Shown in pieces: positions 19,251 to 28,789 of a DNA stretch of 64,000 nucleotides. How positions within the stretch are numbered: the stretch's first letter is position 1; the number at the start of each line of letters is the position of its first letter. The stretch spans positions 1-64,000 of the forward strand of contig JAUSOD010000096.1 of NCBI GenBank assembly GCA_030656215.1, read 5' to 3'. This stretch comes from Azoarcus sp. GTDB taxonomy: Bacteria > Pseudomonadota > Gammaproteobacteria > Burkholderiales > Rhodocyclaceae. A program made the translations under genes and the position numbers. The notes beneath the pieces are model-generated. The model searched no databases, was not told the origin of the DNA, and worked only from the letters and a program-made list of their open reading frames with translations.

Positions 19251-21089
19251 GTGGCAAACTTCCTGCCCCGTCTGGTGGCGAGCTGCAACGAGCGTCCGCT
19301 TTGCCTGATCAGGGTCTTGATCGGCGCGGCCTGCCTGCTTGTGCTTGTGGTTGTGTGGCATGACCTCATTGTGTCTGCCCGCGCCAATGAGCGGGCGGAA
19401 GTCGAGCGGGTCCGGACCGAGGCAGGCATCCAGGTCAGGGCGGCGAGCGATACGGTGCAGGCCTCGATCGACCGCTTTGATTTTGCTTTGCGAACGGCAA
19501 GTGCGGCGGCAAAGGCAGGGCCGGAGGCACTCGCGTTACAGGGCCGTATCGTCACCGAAGCACTGCCTGCGGACCTGGTCCTGCAGTTGTTTCATATCGA
19601 TGCAGACGGATACCTGAGCTATTCGTCGCTTGGTGCTGCCCCGCGTAATTACCTTGGCGACCGCGATTATTTCGAGACGCTTGCGGCTGACGAGGGCGAA
19701 CAGCTGGTGGTCAGCAATCCGGTGCTTGGCCGCCTGACCAACAAGTGGAGCATACAGATTGCCCGCGCGGTGAAGCGCGATGGCCGCTTCGAAGGGGTGG
19801 TTTCGATTGCGGTTTCGCCCGAGGTCTGGATGGCGCAATTGCGCCGCTACCGACATTCGCCGGGAGACACGCTGACGCTGCTCAGCGCCGATGGTCACTA
19901 TCTGTTGCGGACACTCGACTCCGCCGATTACTTTGGTAAGCAGGTGCCGCTGGATCGACCTTTCCTGCTGCAGCGCGAGCAGGTCGAAGGCGACTTTGTG
20001 GCGTGGGGAAGCAATGACGGGATAGAGCGCCTGTTCTCCTGGATCCGCCTGCCGTCGGGGCTGATCATGGTGTCCGGTATCGCGCTCGACGATGCGCTTG
20101 CCGCAACGCGTGCGTTCAACCGCTGGTCCTTGATACGCACCATCGTCTCGACTTCTCTGATCCTGCTTGCGACCGGGGCGCTCATTGTGGCCCTGGCCCG
20201 GTATGAGAGTGTGGTCCGTGCCCTGGGCGAACGTGAAGCGCATTACCGCAAGGTGCTCGACAACATGGCGGAAGGTATCCTGGTGATTGATCCTGACGAC
20301 CGGATCGTCAGCATCAATCCGGCATTCTCGACCATCACCGGATACCGCGAGCAGGAGGTGAAGGGGCGTACCCCGGAAATGTTGTCACCGACGTATGCCG
20401 GTGCCCGTAACCTGGGAGCGATTATCCGCAGTCACGCCAGTGACCGCTGGGCGGATGATTTTGACGGTTTGCACCGCAGTGGCGACACCTACACTGGCCA
20501 CGCCCTGCTCTCCACCGTGCGCGATGCCGGAGGTGTGCAGCGCATTGTCATGCTCTCCGATGTGACCGAGCGCCGGCGCAAGGACGCTGAGATCTGGCGC
20601 CAGGCCAATTACGACCCGCTCACCGGTTTGCCCAACCGGGCGCTGATGACTGATCGTCTTGAGCGCATGATCGGTAAAGCGCGCCGCAATCTTGCGTGTG
20701 TGGTGGTGCTGTTCATCGATCTGGATCAGTTCAAGCCGGTCAACGACCGTTTCGGGCATGAACTCGGTGACCTGTTGTTGAATGAGGTAGCTCGACGCCT
20801 TGAGGTCCTGTTCCGTGACGAGGATACGGTTGCGCGTATCGGGGGCGACGAGTTCGTGGTGTTGATGTCGGGAGAAGACGCGGTCGGGGCTGGTGAGCGC
20901 TCCGCCGAAAGGGTCGTCGACAGCCTGTCGCGCCCGTTCGTGATCGATGAGCACGTGCTGGAAATCTCGTGCAGCGTCGGCATCGCCCGCTTCCCTGACG
21001 ATGCTTGTGACGCTGCCGCGCTGCTGCATCAGGCCGACCTTGCGATGTATCGGGCCAAAGAGCGTGGTCGGGCGACCTGGAGCGTGTGA
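19251..21089 (+). CDS. Cache-PAS-GGDEF membrane diguanylate cyclase
   Basis: Membrane sensor of 612 aa. A transmembrane helix near 20-40 and another near 285-307 bracket a periplasmic dCache-like sensor (LGDRDYFETLAADEGEQLVV is typical). A PAS domain (about 325-440) and a GGDEF domain (about 450-610) follow. The active site is an intact GGDEF, with RDED five residues upstream as the RxxD inhibitory site. It should make c-di-GMP in response to an external small molecule. GTG start at 19251 with GGAGAT upstream. Confidence 0.9.
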   Translation: MANFLPRLVASCNERPLCLIRVLIGAACLLVLVVVWHDLIVSARANERAEVERVRTEAGIQVRAASDTVQASIDRFDFALRTASAAAKAGPEALALQGRIVTEALPADLVLQLFHIDADGYLSYSSLGAAPRNYLGDRDYFETLAADEGEQLVVSNPVLGRLTNKWSIQIARAVKRDGRFEGVVSIAVSPEVWMAQLRRYRHSPGDTLTLLSADGHYLLRTLDSADYFGKQVPLDRPFLLQREQVEGDFVAWGSNDGIERLFSWIRLPSGLIMVSGIALDDALAATRAFNRWSLIRTIVSTSLILLATGALIVALARYESVVRALGEREAHYRKVLDNMAEGILVIDPDDRIVSINPAFSTITGYREQEVKGRTPEMLSPTYAGARNLGAIIRSHASDRWADDFDGLHRSGDTYTGHALLSTVRDAGGVQRIVMLSDVTERRRKDAEIWRQANYDPLTGLPNRALMTDRLERMIGKARRNLACVVVLFIDLDQFKPVNDRFGHELGDLLLNEVARRLEVLFRDEDTVARIGGDEFVVLMSGEDAVGAGERSAERVVDSLSRPFVIDEHVLEISCSVGIARFPDDACDAAALLHQADLAMYRAKERGRATWSV

Positions 21090-21218
21090 TGCCTGCCAGG
21101 ATTCGTGGTCGTATACGTCGTCGGGCGGGCGTCCGGTGGCTGGCTTGATTGGCGTGACGCGGAACTCTTTCGCCCAACTGCGCACTTATGACTTACTCCA
21201 TTCATCGAAGTGCCTGCC

Positions 21219-21713
21219 ATGATCAGCAGCTTGAAAGCGCTTTTCAACAGCCTCACCCTTACTTCCGGCGCGCCCGCCGGGCACGACCCGCAAGGGCGTG
21301 AGCATACTTTGCAGCTTGCGACCGGCGTGCTGCTGATCGAGATGATGCGGGCCGACGCAGAATGTACCGAGCACGAGAAACGGGCGGTCGTTGGCGCGCT
21401 GCGCGATAAATTCACCCTTGCCGACGACGAGGTGGCGCGTTTGTTCGAACTGGCCACCACTACCTCGCGCGATGCCCCCGATTTGTTTACCTTTACCTCA
21501 CAGCTCAACCGCGGTTTCAGCCTCGAGCAGAAGGTGCGTATGGTCGAGTATCTGTGGCAGGTCGCGTTTGCCGACGGGGTACTCAGCCATCACGAGAATC
21601 AGCTGATGCTCAAGCTCGGCGACCTGCTCTACATTCCGCGTGCCGAGTTTGTGGCTGCCAAGCAGCGCGCGCGCGATGGCGAGAATTCTTCCGCGCCGAA
21701 GCTGCATTCCTGA
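21219..21713 (+). CDS. TerB-like domain protein
   Basis: Soluble helical protein of about 164 aa resembling the TerB/DjlA N-terminal domain. It has LATGVLLIEMMRADAECTEHE and, in the second half, VEYLWQVAFADGVLSHHE: two acidic DxxxxxxE metal-binding-like loops. The function is unknown; the fold is linked to tellurite resistance and membrane-stress proteins. A GTG at 21210 in the same frame would add three residues. The next gene starts 46 bases after the stop. Confidence 0.78.
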   Translation: MISSLKALFNSLTLTSGAPAGHDPQGREHTLQLATGVLLIEMMRADAECTEHEKRAVVGALRDKFTLADDEVARLFELATTTSRDAPDLFTFTSQLNRGFSLEQKVRMVEYLWQVAFADGVLSHHENQLMLKLGDLLYIPRAEFVAAKQRARDGENSSAPKLHS

Positions 21714-21759
21714 TCGAACATTTCACCGGATAGCGGCGCCTATGGCCGCAAGGAAAACC

Positions 21760-22062
21760 ATGCATACCGATAAGAGGCGAAAGGATTTCTTCCAGCAGTT
21801 CTCACCCAAGCCCGGCCAACCCCGCAGCCTGCTGCAGAAAATCGTCACGTTTGCGGTTGCCGCCGGCGTGTTCGCCCTGGCCCTGATGTTTTCGGTGGTG
21901 GTGTTTGCGCTGGTGCTGACCGTGGGTGTCGTGGCCTGGGGCTATCTGTGGTGGAAGTCGCGTGATCTGCGCCGGAAAATGCGCGAGAACCCGCCGGGCG
22001 GCCTGGTGATCGAGGGCGAGGTGATACGCGAGGTGAAGACCCGCGACGAGCCCGAGCGCTGA
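21760..22062 (+). CDS. Small membrane protein of unknown function
   Basis: Protein of 100 aa with a basic N-terminus (MHTDKRRKDFFQQF), one long hydrophobic stretch near 26-56 that could form one or two helices, then a charged tail (KSRDLRRKMREN...VIEGEVIREVK). I do not recognise a characterised family. AAGGA at 21750-21754 sits well ahead of the ATG. It may be co-transcribed with the TerB-like gene. Confidence 0.7.
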   Translation: MHTDKRRKDFFQQFSPKPGQPRSLLQKIVTFAVAAGVFALALMFSVVVFALVLTVGVVAWGYLWWKSRDLRRKMRENPPGGLVIEGEVIREVKTRDEPER

Positions 22063-22224
22063 TTGCCGCCGCGTCCGGCTGCTGTAACCGGGGCGCTTAC
22101 TGCGGTGGCTGCGCTGGCGCCTGCCGTTTTCCCGCTGTGCGTTCGGTAGGGGTATATTCCGCCCTCGGCCAACAGCCCTGTCGGTGCGCCTCGTTCCGGA
22201 ACGGCCCCTACTCCCACAAACACC

Positions 22225-23313
22225 ATGCCCCTACCCGTTTACGATCCCGCCGAATATCCCGCGCAACTGGCGCACAAGGTGTCGCAGTTCAAGCGCGACT
22301 TTGCCGCTTTCGACGTGCCCGAGCCTGCGGTTTTCCCGTCCGCGCCGCTGCATTACCGGCTGCGTGCCGAGTTTCGCATGTGGCATCAGGGCGAGCGGGT
22401 GGACTACGCGATGTTCGACCCCGCGGAGCCCAAACAGCCGATCGTGATCGAGGATTTTCCCCCGGCGGCGGAGGCGATCAGCGCCGTGATGCCGCGCCTG
22501 CGCGAGCGCCTGCAGCAGAGCGAAGCGCTCAAGCGCCGCCTGTTCCAGGTGGAGTTCCTGACCACGCTCAGTGGCGAACTGATGATCGTGCTGATCTATC
22601 ATCGCCCGCTCGATGAAGCCTGGGAGGCTGCCGCCCGGGTGCTGGCCACCGAACTGGCAGTGCAGCTGATCGGACGCAGCCGCAAGCAGAAGATCGTGAT
22701 CGGACGTGACTGGCTGCTGGAGCGGTTCGAGCTCGATGGTCGCGAACTGAGTTACCAGCAGGTCGAAGGCAGCTTCACCCAGCCCAATGGCGGCGTGAAC
22801 CGGCAGATGCTCGGCTGGGCCCGCGCCCAGGCCACCGACATTGGCGGCGACTTGCTCGAGCTGTATTGCGGCAATGGTAACTTCACCATCGCGCTGGCGC
22901 CGCTGTTCGGACGGGTGCTGGCGACCGAGGTCAGCAAGTCGTCGGTGCAGGCAGCGCACTACAACCTTGCTGTAAACGGGGTCGACAACGTGGCGATGGT
23001 GCGCATGTCGAGCGACGAGATCAGCGGCGCGCTCGCCCGCGAACGGGAATTCAACCGGATGCAGGGCATCGACCTCGACAGCTACCGCTTCACCACGCTG
23101 TTCGTCGATCCGCCGCGCAGCGGACTGGATGCACCGACCCTGGCGCTGGCGGCCGGCTTCGATCACATCCTGTACATCTCGTGCAGCCCGCAAACCCTGC
23201 AGGAAAACGTCGCCGCACTACAGGCTACCCACGCCGTGGCGGCGGCGGCGGTATTCGATCAGTTTCCATATACCCATCACCTGGAGTGCGGCTTGCTGCT
23301 GACACGGCGCTAG
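22225..23313 (+). CDS. trmA: tRNA (uracil-5-)-methyltransferase TrmA
   Basis: SAM-dependent enzyme (362 aa) forming ribothymidine at U54 of tRNA. SAM-binding motif LLELYCGNGNFTIALA; FVDPPRSGLD; nucleophile C320 in ISCSPQTL; catalytic base E354 in HHLECGLLL. The length matches E. coli TrmA (366 aa), and the short N-terminus without a TRAM domain or Fe-S cysteines separates it from RlmD/RlmC. A TATATT-like hexamer at about 22151-22156 may belong to its promoter. Confidence 0.95.
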   Translation: MPLPVYDPAEYPAQLAHKVSQFKRDFAAFDVPEPAVFPSAPLHYRLRAEFRMWHQGERVDYAMFDPAEPKQPIVIEDFPPAAEAISAVMPRLRERLQQSEALKRRLFQVEFLTTLSGELMIVLIYHRPLDEAWEAAARVLATELAVQLIGRSRKQKIVIGRDWLLERFELDGRELSYQQVEGSFTQPNGGVNRQMLGWARAQATDIGGDLLELYCGNGNFTIALAPLFGRVLATEVSKSSVQAAHYNLAVNGVDNVAMVRMSSDEISGALAREREFNRMQGIDLDSYRFTTLFVDPPRSGLDAPTLALAAGFDHILYISCSPQTLQENVAALQATHAVAAAAVFDQFPYTHHLECGLLLTRR

Positions 23314-23326
23314 GCGGGCGATGTAC

Positions 23327-26300
23327 TCAACGATGGCTCTGCCCGTTTTTCAGCAGTGCAAGCAGGGTATTGCGTAGATCACACAGCTCCCCCATCCGGG
23401 CGATCGCTTCGTGTTGCCGGCCGTGAGCGTTGAGCGCACAAAGTTCGGTGGCGAGCGCATGGGCCTGTTGGTGCACGGTGTCGATGGCCTGGAAGTCATC
23501 CCGTGTGCCGCGCTCGGCCAGCCTTTCGGCATCGAGCCATTCGCCCAGGCGACATTGGTGGTGGTCGAGCTGAGGCGGGGTGGCGCGCTTGTCGGTCAGG
23601 TGCTTTTCAACGGCTGCAATCCAGGCGCGGTGCTCCACGATGGCATAAAGAAGCTGTAGGTTGGCACTGCTTACCACGGGCTGCGTGGTCCACAGCGGAT
23701 CGGGATGCCAGCTTGCCATCCATGCCGCCAGTTCGTGCGCAGGCATGGGGCGGGCAATGCCGAAACCCTGTGCAAGTTCGCAGCCCAGTTGAAGCAGCAT
23801 TTCGCCGTGTTCGGGGCTTTCCACGCCCTCGGCGATCACCTTGCGTCGGAAGGCAGTGGCCAGGCCCAGTACGCTCTCGACGATGGCCAGGTCATCCGGA
23901 TCGTCCAGCATGTCGCGGATGAAGCTCTGGTCTATCTTGAGTTGACTGACGTGCAGACGCTTCAGATAGGTCAGCGATGAATAGCCGGTGCCAAAGTCGT
24001 CGAGCGAAAAGTGGATGCCGATCTTGAGGCACGCTTCGATGACCCCGGAAACCTGAACCAGATCTTCGAGCGCACTGGTTTCTAGCACCTCGAGCTCGAG
24101 GTTGGCGGGGTTGATTTCGGGATGCGCCGCCAGCAGGCCGCGCAAGCGCTGGATGAAGTCGCTGGCCTGAAGCTGGCGCGCACCGATGTTGACGCTGACC
24201 GGTACGTTCAGGCCGGCCGCATGCCAGGTCTCCATCTGGGCCAGCGCGCTATCGACCACCCATTCGCCGAGCACGACCGCGAGCGGATCATCTTCGATCA
24301 CCGGCAGGAACACCGCGGGCGACAGCAGGCCGCGTTGCGGGTGTTGCCAGCGGATCAGGGCTTCCGCGCCGATCACTGCGCCGGTGCGCATGTTGACCTT
24401 GGGCTGGTAATAAAGCACGAACTCGTCGTCGACCATCGCCTTGCGAATGCGCGCCACGCTCTCGTGGTGCCCGCGGGTGTTGCGGTCGAGTTCGGCGTCG
24501 AACACGTGGTAGCAGTTCTTGCCCGAGAGTTTGGCCTGATACATCGCCTGATCGGCCTGGCGCAACAACTGGTCGGCATCGACCTCTTCCGCCTGCGGGT
24601 AGAAGGTCACGCCGACGCTGGCCGAAACCTGCAGCAGGAGATCACCGACCACGACCGGTTCGGCGGCGGCGGCGAGCATGCGGCTGAGCATGGGTGTGCT
24701 GGCGGCGATATCGGGCAGATCGACCAGCACCGCCACGAACTCGTCGCCGCCGATGCGGGCAAGGGTGTCGCCCTCGCGCAGGATCTGTTTCATGCGTGCC
24801 GCCAATGCCATCAACAGCTGATCGCCGGTCTCGTGGCCATGCCGGTCATTGATGGTCTTGAAGCCATCGAGATCAAGGTAGGCCACGACCAGCTTCTGCC
24901 GCCGGCGCTGGGCCTGGGCCATGGTCTGGTGCAGGCGGTCGGCAAACAGCACGCGGTTGGGCAAGGTGGTCAGGGCATCATAGTGAGCGATGTGCTCGAG
25001 CTGACTTTCGTGCTCCTTGAGCGCGGTGATGTCGGAGAACAGCGCGACGTAATGCTCGGCCTGACCCTTGGCGTCGTAGACGGCACTGACCGTGAGCATC
25101 TCGGCAAAAAGCTCGCCGTTCTTGCGCCGGTTCCAGACCTCGCTGTACCAGTAGCCCTTCTTGGTCAGCGTGCGCCACATGAGCTCATAGAATTCCTTAC
25201 CGTGTCGGCCCGAACTCAATATGCGCGGGTTGTGACCGATGACCTCGTCACGGTCGTAGCCGGTAATCTGGGTGAAGGCCTTGTTGACCTCGATGATGTT
25301 GCCGTCGGCGTCGGTGATCATGATGCCTTCGCGGGTGTGGGCGAATACCTTGGCCGCGAGCTGGAGCTTTTCTTCGGTGCGCCTGTGTTCGGTAATGTCG
25401 GTGATGAAGCCATACCAGAGCGTGGAGCCGTCCGCGTCGCGCGTCGGGTTCGCGTTGCCGAGCAACCAGCGGATGCTTCCATCGTCGAAGCTCACCCGGT
25501 ATTCGTGTCGCCATGGGCTCAGCGTCTGTGCCGACTGGTGTATCGAGGCGGTGAAGGCCTCACGATCATCCGGGTGAATGCGGGCAAAGACGCAGGATGC
25601 ATCGTCACGCGCTTCGTCCGGGCTCACGTAATGGATGGTGTGCATGGCTTCGCTGGCGTAGGGAAAGCACATGCTGCCATCCGGGCGCAGGCGAAACTCG
25701 TAGATCATCCCGGGTAAGCGGTCGGCAATCTTCTTGAGCCGGATCCAGCTCGGCGCCTCCTGGCGTGCCGCCTCGAGTTGCCTGCGCTCGGTGATGTCGG
25801 TGAGCGTCATGCGCAGCGCAGGTAACCCGTCGGCGTCGGTGGCGTGTGCACTGTCAAGCTGGGCCGGAAAAGTCGACCCGTCGGTGCGCTGCAGGGTCAG
25901 TTCGATGCGTTGGTTTGCGCTTTGCTGCAGGGCGTGCTGAAAGTGCCGGTGCCAGCGGTCGTGGTCGGCGGGAGCTACCAGGCGAGCGAATTGGAAGTTC
26001 AGCAGATCATGGCGATCCGCGCCGAGCAAGGAGGCGCCGGCGAGGTTGATGGCGCTAATCCGCGCTGCTTGCGACAGCGAAAGGTAGCCAACCGGCGCGA
26101 ATTCGTAGAGGTCGATGTAGCGGTCGCGGGTTTCCTCCAACTGGGCCCTTGCCAGCTGCAACTCCTCGTTCTGCATCTCCAGTTCGAGCTGATGTACCCG
26201 TAGCTCATGAACCAGTCGTGGCAGATCGCCGGGCTCGTCCGCCAAGTCGACGAGCCCGGCGGGCAGGCGCTCTTCCGCTTCAAGGCGCAACGCTTCAGCG

Positions 26301-26338
26301 CGCGTGTCGGGCGTTGCTGAAGAGACCCTTCGAGCCAT
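23327..26338 (-). CDS. PAS-PAS-PAS-GGDEF-EAL protein with C-terminal CZB domain
   Basis: Large cytoplasmic c-di-GMP protein (1003 aa). An N-terminal coiled segment (LVHELRVHQLELEMQNEELQ) precedes three PAS domains (about 70-190, 205-325, 335-455), then GGDEF with an intact GGDEF motif, an EAL domain with EALIRWQHP and DDFGTGYSS, and a C-terminal domain with HRAW, CRLGEWL and HQQAH. This last set fits the zinc-binding CZB signature (His, Cys-x-Leu-Gly, HxxxH) found in chemoreceptors and DgcZ. Both catalytic domains look competent. A zinc or oxidant input at the C-terminus is inferred. It converges on trmA with 13 bases between stops. Confidence 0.88.
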   Translation of the reverse strand: MARRVSSATPDTRAEALRLEAEERLPAGLVDLADEPGDLPRLVHELRVHQLELEMQNEELQLARAQLEETRDRYIDLYEFAPVGYLSLSQAARISAINLAGASLLGADRHDLLNFQFARLVAPADHDRWHRHFQHALQQSANQRIELTLQRTDGSTFPAQLDSAHATDADGLPALRMTLTDITERRQLEAARQEAPSWIRLKKIADRLPGMIYEFRLRPDGSMCFPYASEAMHTIHYVSPDEARDDASCVFARIHPDDREAFTASIHQSAQTLSPWRHEYRVSFDDGSIRWLLGNANPTRDADGSTLWYGFITDITEHRRTEEKLQLAAKVFAHTREGIMITDADGNIIEVNKAFTQITGYDRDEVIGHNPRILSSGRHGKEFYELMWRTLTKKGYWYSEVWNRRKNGELFAEMLTVSAVYDAKGQAEHYVALFSDITALKEHESQLEHIAHYDALTTLPNRVLFADRLHQTMAQAQRRRQKLVVAYLDLDGFKTINDRHGHETGDQLLMALAARMKQILREGDTLARIGGDEFVAVLVDLPDIAASTPMLSRMLAAAAEPVVVGDLLLQVSASVGVTFYPQAEEVDADQLLRQADQAMYQAKLSGKNCYHVFDAELDRNTRGHHESVARIRKAMVDDEFVLYYQPKVNMRTGAVIGAEALIRWQHPQRGLLSPAVFLPVIEDDPLAVVLGEWVVDSALAQMETWHAAGLNVPVSVNIGARQLQASDFIQRLRGLLAAHPEINPANLELEVLETSALEDLVQVSGVIEACLKIGIHFSLDDFGTGYSSLTYLKRLHVSQLKIDQSFIRDMLDDPDDLAIVESVLGLATAFRRKVIAEGVESPEHGEMLLQLGCELAQGFGIARPMPAHELAAWMASWHPDPLWTTQPVVSSANLQLLYAIVEHRAWIAAVEKHLTDKRATPPQLDHHQCRLGEWLDAERLAERGTRDDFQAIDTVHQQAHALATELCALNAHGRQHEAIARMGELCDLRNTLLALLKNGQSHR

Positions 26339-26463
26339 GCATAACTCTCCCGATTGGCATTCCTTATGACTTAAGTCATAGCTTGTATAGCCATGATAGC
26401 GGATCCGCGGAGCGCTGGCCGTGCGTGGATTTCACACAGAAAACAGAAAGAATGCCACGGTGG

Positions 26464-28650
26464 CTAAAATCCGGCCGCCGCGTGGCCGGTGAGCAGCGCA
26501 TCGAGCTGGCTGCGACCGCGCGCGATCGCGGTTTCCAGCTTCATGGCGGTCACCAAGGGACTTATGCTTGCGCTGGTTTCCGGAACGAACAGGGTGAGTT
26601 CGTCGCGCATCCGGGTGACCGCAACATAAAAGCGGTTGCTCTCCTCGCTGCGGTCCCAGCCCGCCATCGGAAACGTACCATCCTCCAGGCCGGGCAGCAT
26701 GACGCTGTCGAACTCCTGCCCCTTCGCGGCTTCGACCGTGCACAGCAGCACGGTCTTGCGTTTGCGCAGTTCGGCGGATTTTTCTTCGGCCTGGCGTAGC
26801 CACAGGGCGAACGCGCGCAAGGGTTGGTTGATGCGGCGTGCTGCGTCGATGAAGCCATCGACCGACTTCGCCACCATCTCGGCGGTGGTCGGGTCGATGA
26901 ACAGCCGTTGCGCCACACCGCGCAGGTCGAGCGCCGCGACCGCGCGCTGCAGGGACAGGTGGGCGGGTTCGTCGGCCGGCGCTGCGCGTAACACCGCCAG
27001 TGCCTGTTGCAGCCGCAGCCGCGCATGGCGCTGCGCGGGCGCTTCGTCGACGGTTTGTGCATCGTCATGCTGCTGGCCGAGCACGGCGTTGGCTTCGTCG
27101 TGGCGCCCCTCGCGGCGCAGCCGGGCGATCAGGCTCAGCATCCGATGGGCGGCCTGCATCTCGGCGTCTTCGGAGAGGTCGGCGGCGGCCTTGTCGGCCC
27201 GGGTTTGCGCCCGCAGCAGGCGGCCCTTGAGAAACGCGTCGAACAGATCGGGCTGGGCGGCTGCGGTCTTGAGATCGTCCACGCGGCGCGTGCCCCAGGA
27301 CAGCTCCTGCCACAGTTCGAGCGCCTGCAGCACCTGGAAGCGCTTGTCCGCCCCGGGAATGGACTCGTAGTCTTCCAGTGCAAACGCGATCACCCCGCGC
27401 AGCAGCAGGATCTCGCTGCGCAGCAGATAGCTCTCCAGCCCCTCCACCCGCCAGCCGATGCCGGCCTCGAGCAGGGCGTTCTCGATCGCGATCGACTGGT
27501 GCGGCGCGCGCAGGATGACGGCGCAGGCATCGAGTCGATGGCCCCGCTGCTGCCAGTCGAGCAGGCCGGCGACGAGCTTGGCCGCTTCGTCGCGCGGGTC
27601 GGTGTAGCGTTCGAGCCGCAGCCGGGTGTCGTGGCCGCGTCCTGACACAACTGGTTTGTGCTTGAGAAAGTGGGTGGCCAGGGCCATGGCCGGGCCGTGG
27701 CGGAAGGTGGTGGTGAGCGGCAGGCGCTTCACCCCGTGCCAGCTCGCGCCGAGGCGGGTGGCGACGAAGCTCGGGTCGGCGCCAGCCCAGCGGTGGATGA
27801 TCTGATCGAAGTCGCCGGCGCCGGTGAACCAGGCGCGGCCCTGCTCAATCAGGTGCTCCAGGCAGGTCAGGGTGGCGGGGTTCATGTCCTGCAACTCATC
27901 GACAATGACCACGCGGTAGGCGGGCAGACGGACCGGTACGCCCGGCTGCGCGAGCAAGGAGGCCAGATCGAAGGTGGCGTCGAGCTCGGCGCGCCACAGA
28001 CAGCCGTCGCCATCGCCAGCGCGGTTTTTCTCCAGCTGCCGATACAGGGCGAACAGGCCCTCGGGCACATTGATCGCTTCGGCCCGCGCGGCGACGGTGT
28101 CGTCTTCGTCCAGTTCGGGTGACACCTGCTGTGCCTTCATCTGCCGCGCAATCTTGAGGAAGTCGGCGATCTGGGCATTGTGCTCGGGCAGCCAGAGTTC
28201 GCGCGGGCTGCGCCGCTCGGCGTTGTGGCGGCGGACCTCGCTCACCGCGACCCGCACATGCGGGGCGACCGCCTCGAAGCTGGGCAGAAAGGGCGTGTCG
28301 TAGGCCTCGTGCTCGCGCAGTGCCTGGCGGGCAAACTCGTCGAAGGTGGTGCACCGGACCCGGCGCGCGAGTTTGTCATCGACGCCGATCTCGACCAGGC
28401 GCTTTTTCAGCACCCGCGCTGCCTCGCTGGAGAACGTGAGCGCGACCATGTGATCGGGCGACACCCCACGCTTGATTGACTCGGCTATGCGCAGGGCCAG
28501 GGTGGTGGTCTTCGCCGCTCCGGCATTGGCCATCGCGATGAGGTAGCGCGCGCTGTTGGTCTGGATGTCGGTCTGCTCGGCGGTCGGGGTGAAGCCGATG
28601 GGCTGAAACCGCGGGCTGGCAAGCGTGCTGCTGGAAGAGGTCTTGGTCAT
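26464..28650 (-). CDS. UvrD/Rep-like superfamily 1 helicase with altered Walker A
   Basis: Predicted SF1A DNA helicase (728 aa). Motif I reads ANAGAAKTTT at about residues 41-50, where the usual AxxGxGKT/S has its glycine before lysine replaced by alanine. Other motifs are present: VALTFSSEAARVLKKRL (Ia), VVIVDELQDMNP (II), GAGDFDQIIHRWAGA (III), LTTTFRHG (IV), TVEAAKGQEFDSVML (V) and NRFYVAVTRMRDEL (VI). It looks complete, unlike a decaying pseudogene. The start at 28650 follows AGGGC. It is not standard UvrD, Rep or RecB by length and motif wording. The cellular role is unknown. Confidence 0.85.
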   Translation of the reverse strand: MTKTSSSSTLASPRFQPIGFTPTAEQTDIQTNSARYLIAMANAGAAKTTTLALRIAESIKRGVSPDHMVALTFSSEAARVLKKRLVEIGVDDKLARRVRCTTFDEFARQALREHEAYDTPFLPSFEAVAPHVRVAVSEVRRHNAERRSPRELWLPEHNAQIADFLKIARQMKAQQVSPELDEDDTVAARAEAINVPEGLFALYRQLEKNRAGDGDGCLWRAELDATFDLASLLAQPGVPVRLPAYRVVIVDELQDMNPATLTCLEHLIEQGRAWFTGAGDFDQIIHRWAGADPSFVATRLGASWHGVKRLPLTTTFRHGPAMALATHFLKHKPVVSGRGHDTRLRLERYTDPRDEAAKLVAGLLDWQQRGHRLDACAVILRAPHQSIAIENALLEAGIGWRVEGLESYLLRSEILLLRGVIAFALEDYESIPGADKRFQVLQALELWQELSWGTRRVDDLKTAAAQPDLFDAFLKGRLLRAQTRADKAAADLSEDAEMQAAHRMLSLIARLRREGRHDEANAVLGQQHDDAQTVDEAPAQRHARLRLQQALAVLRAAPADEPAHLSLQRAVAALDLRGVAQRLFIDPTTAEMVAKSVDGFIDAARRINQPLRAFALWLRQAEEKSAELRKRKTVLLCTVEAAKGQEFDSVMLPGLEDGTFPMAGWDRSEESNRFYVAVTRMRDELTLFVPETSASISPLVTAMKLETAIARGRSQLDALLTGHAAAGF

Positions 28651-28789
28651 GCCCTGATATCGGTGGTCGTGGCGGCAGCCGGCGTCGGAACGCATCGGCC
28701 GCCGGCCGAATGGGGCTGCGATTGTCTTACATGTGAGGACGCACGGCCATCACGGCGTACCCGCGGACACAGGTTGCAGGAGCCTGGTT

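Noticed and set aside
24122-25717. Open frame antisense to the GGDEF-EAL-CZB gene
   Set aside because: The translation is repetitive His/Arg/Val-rich with no motif; the opposite strand encodes clear domains.
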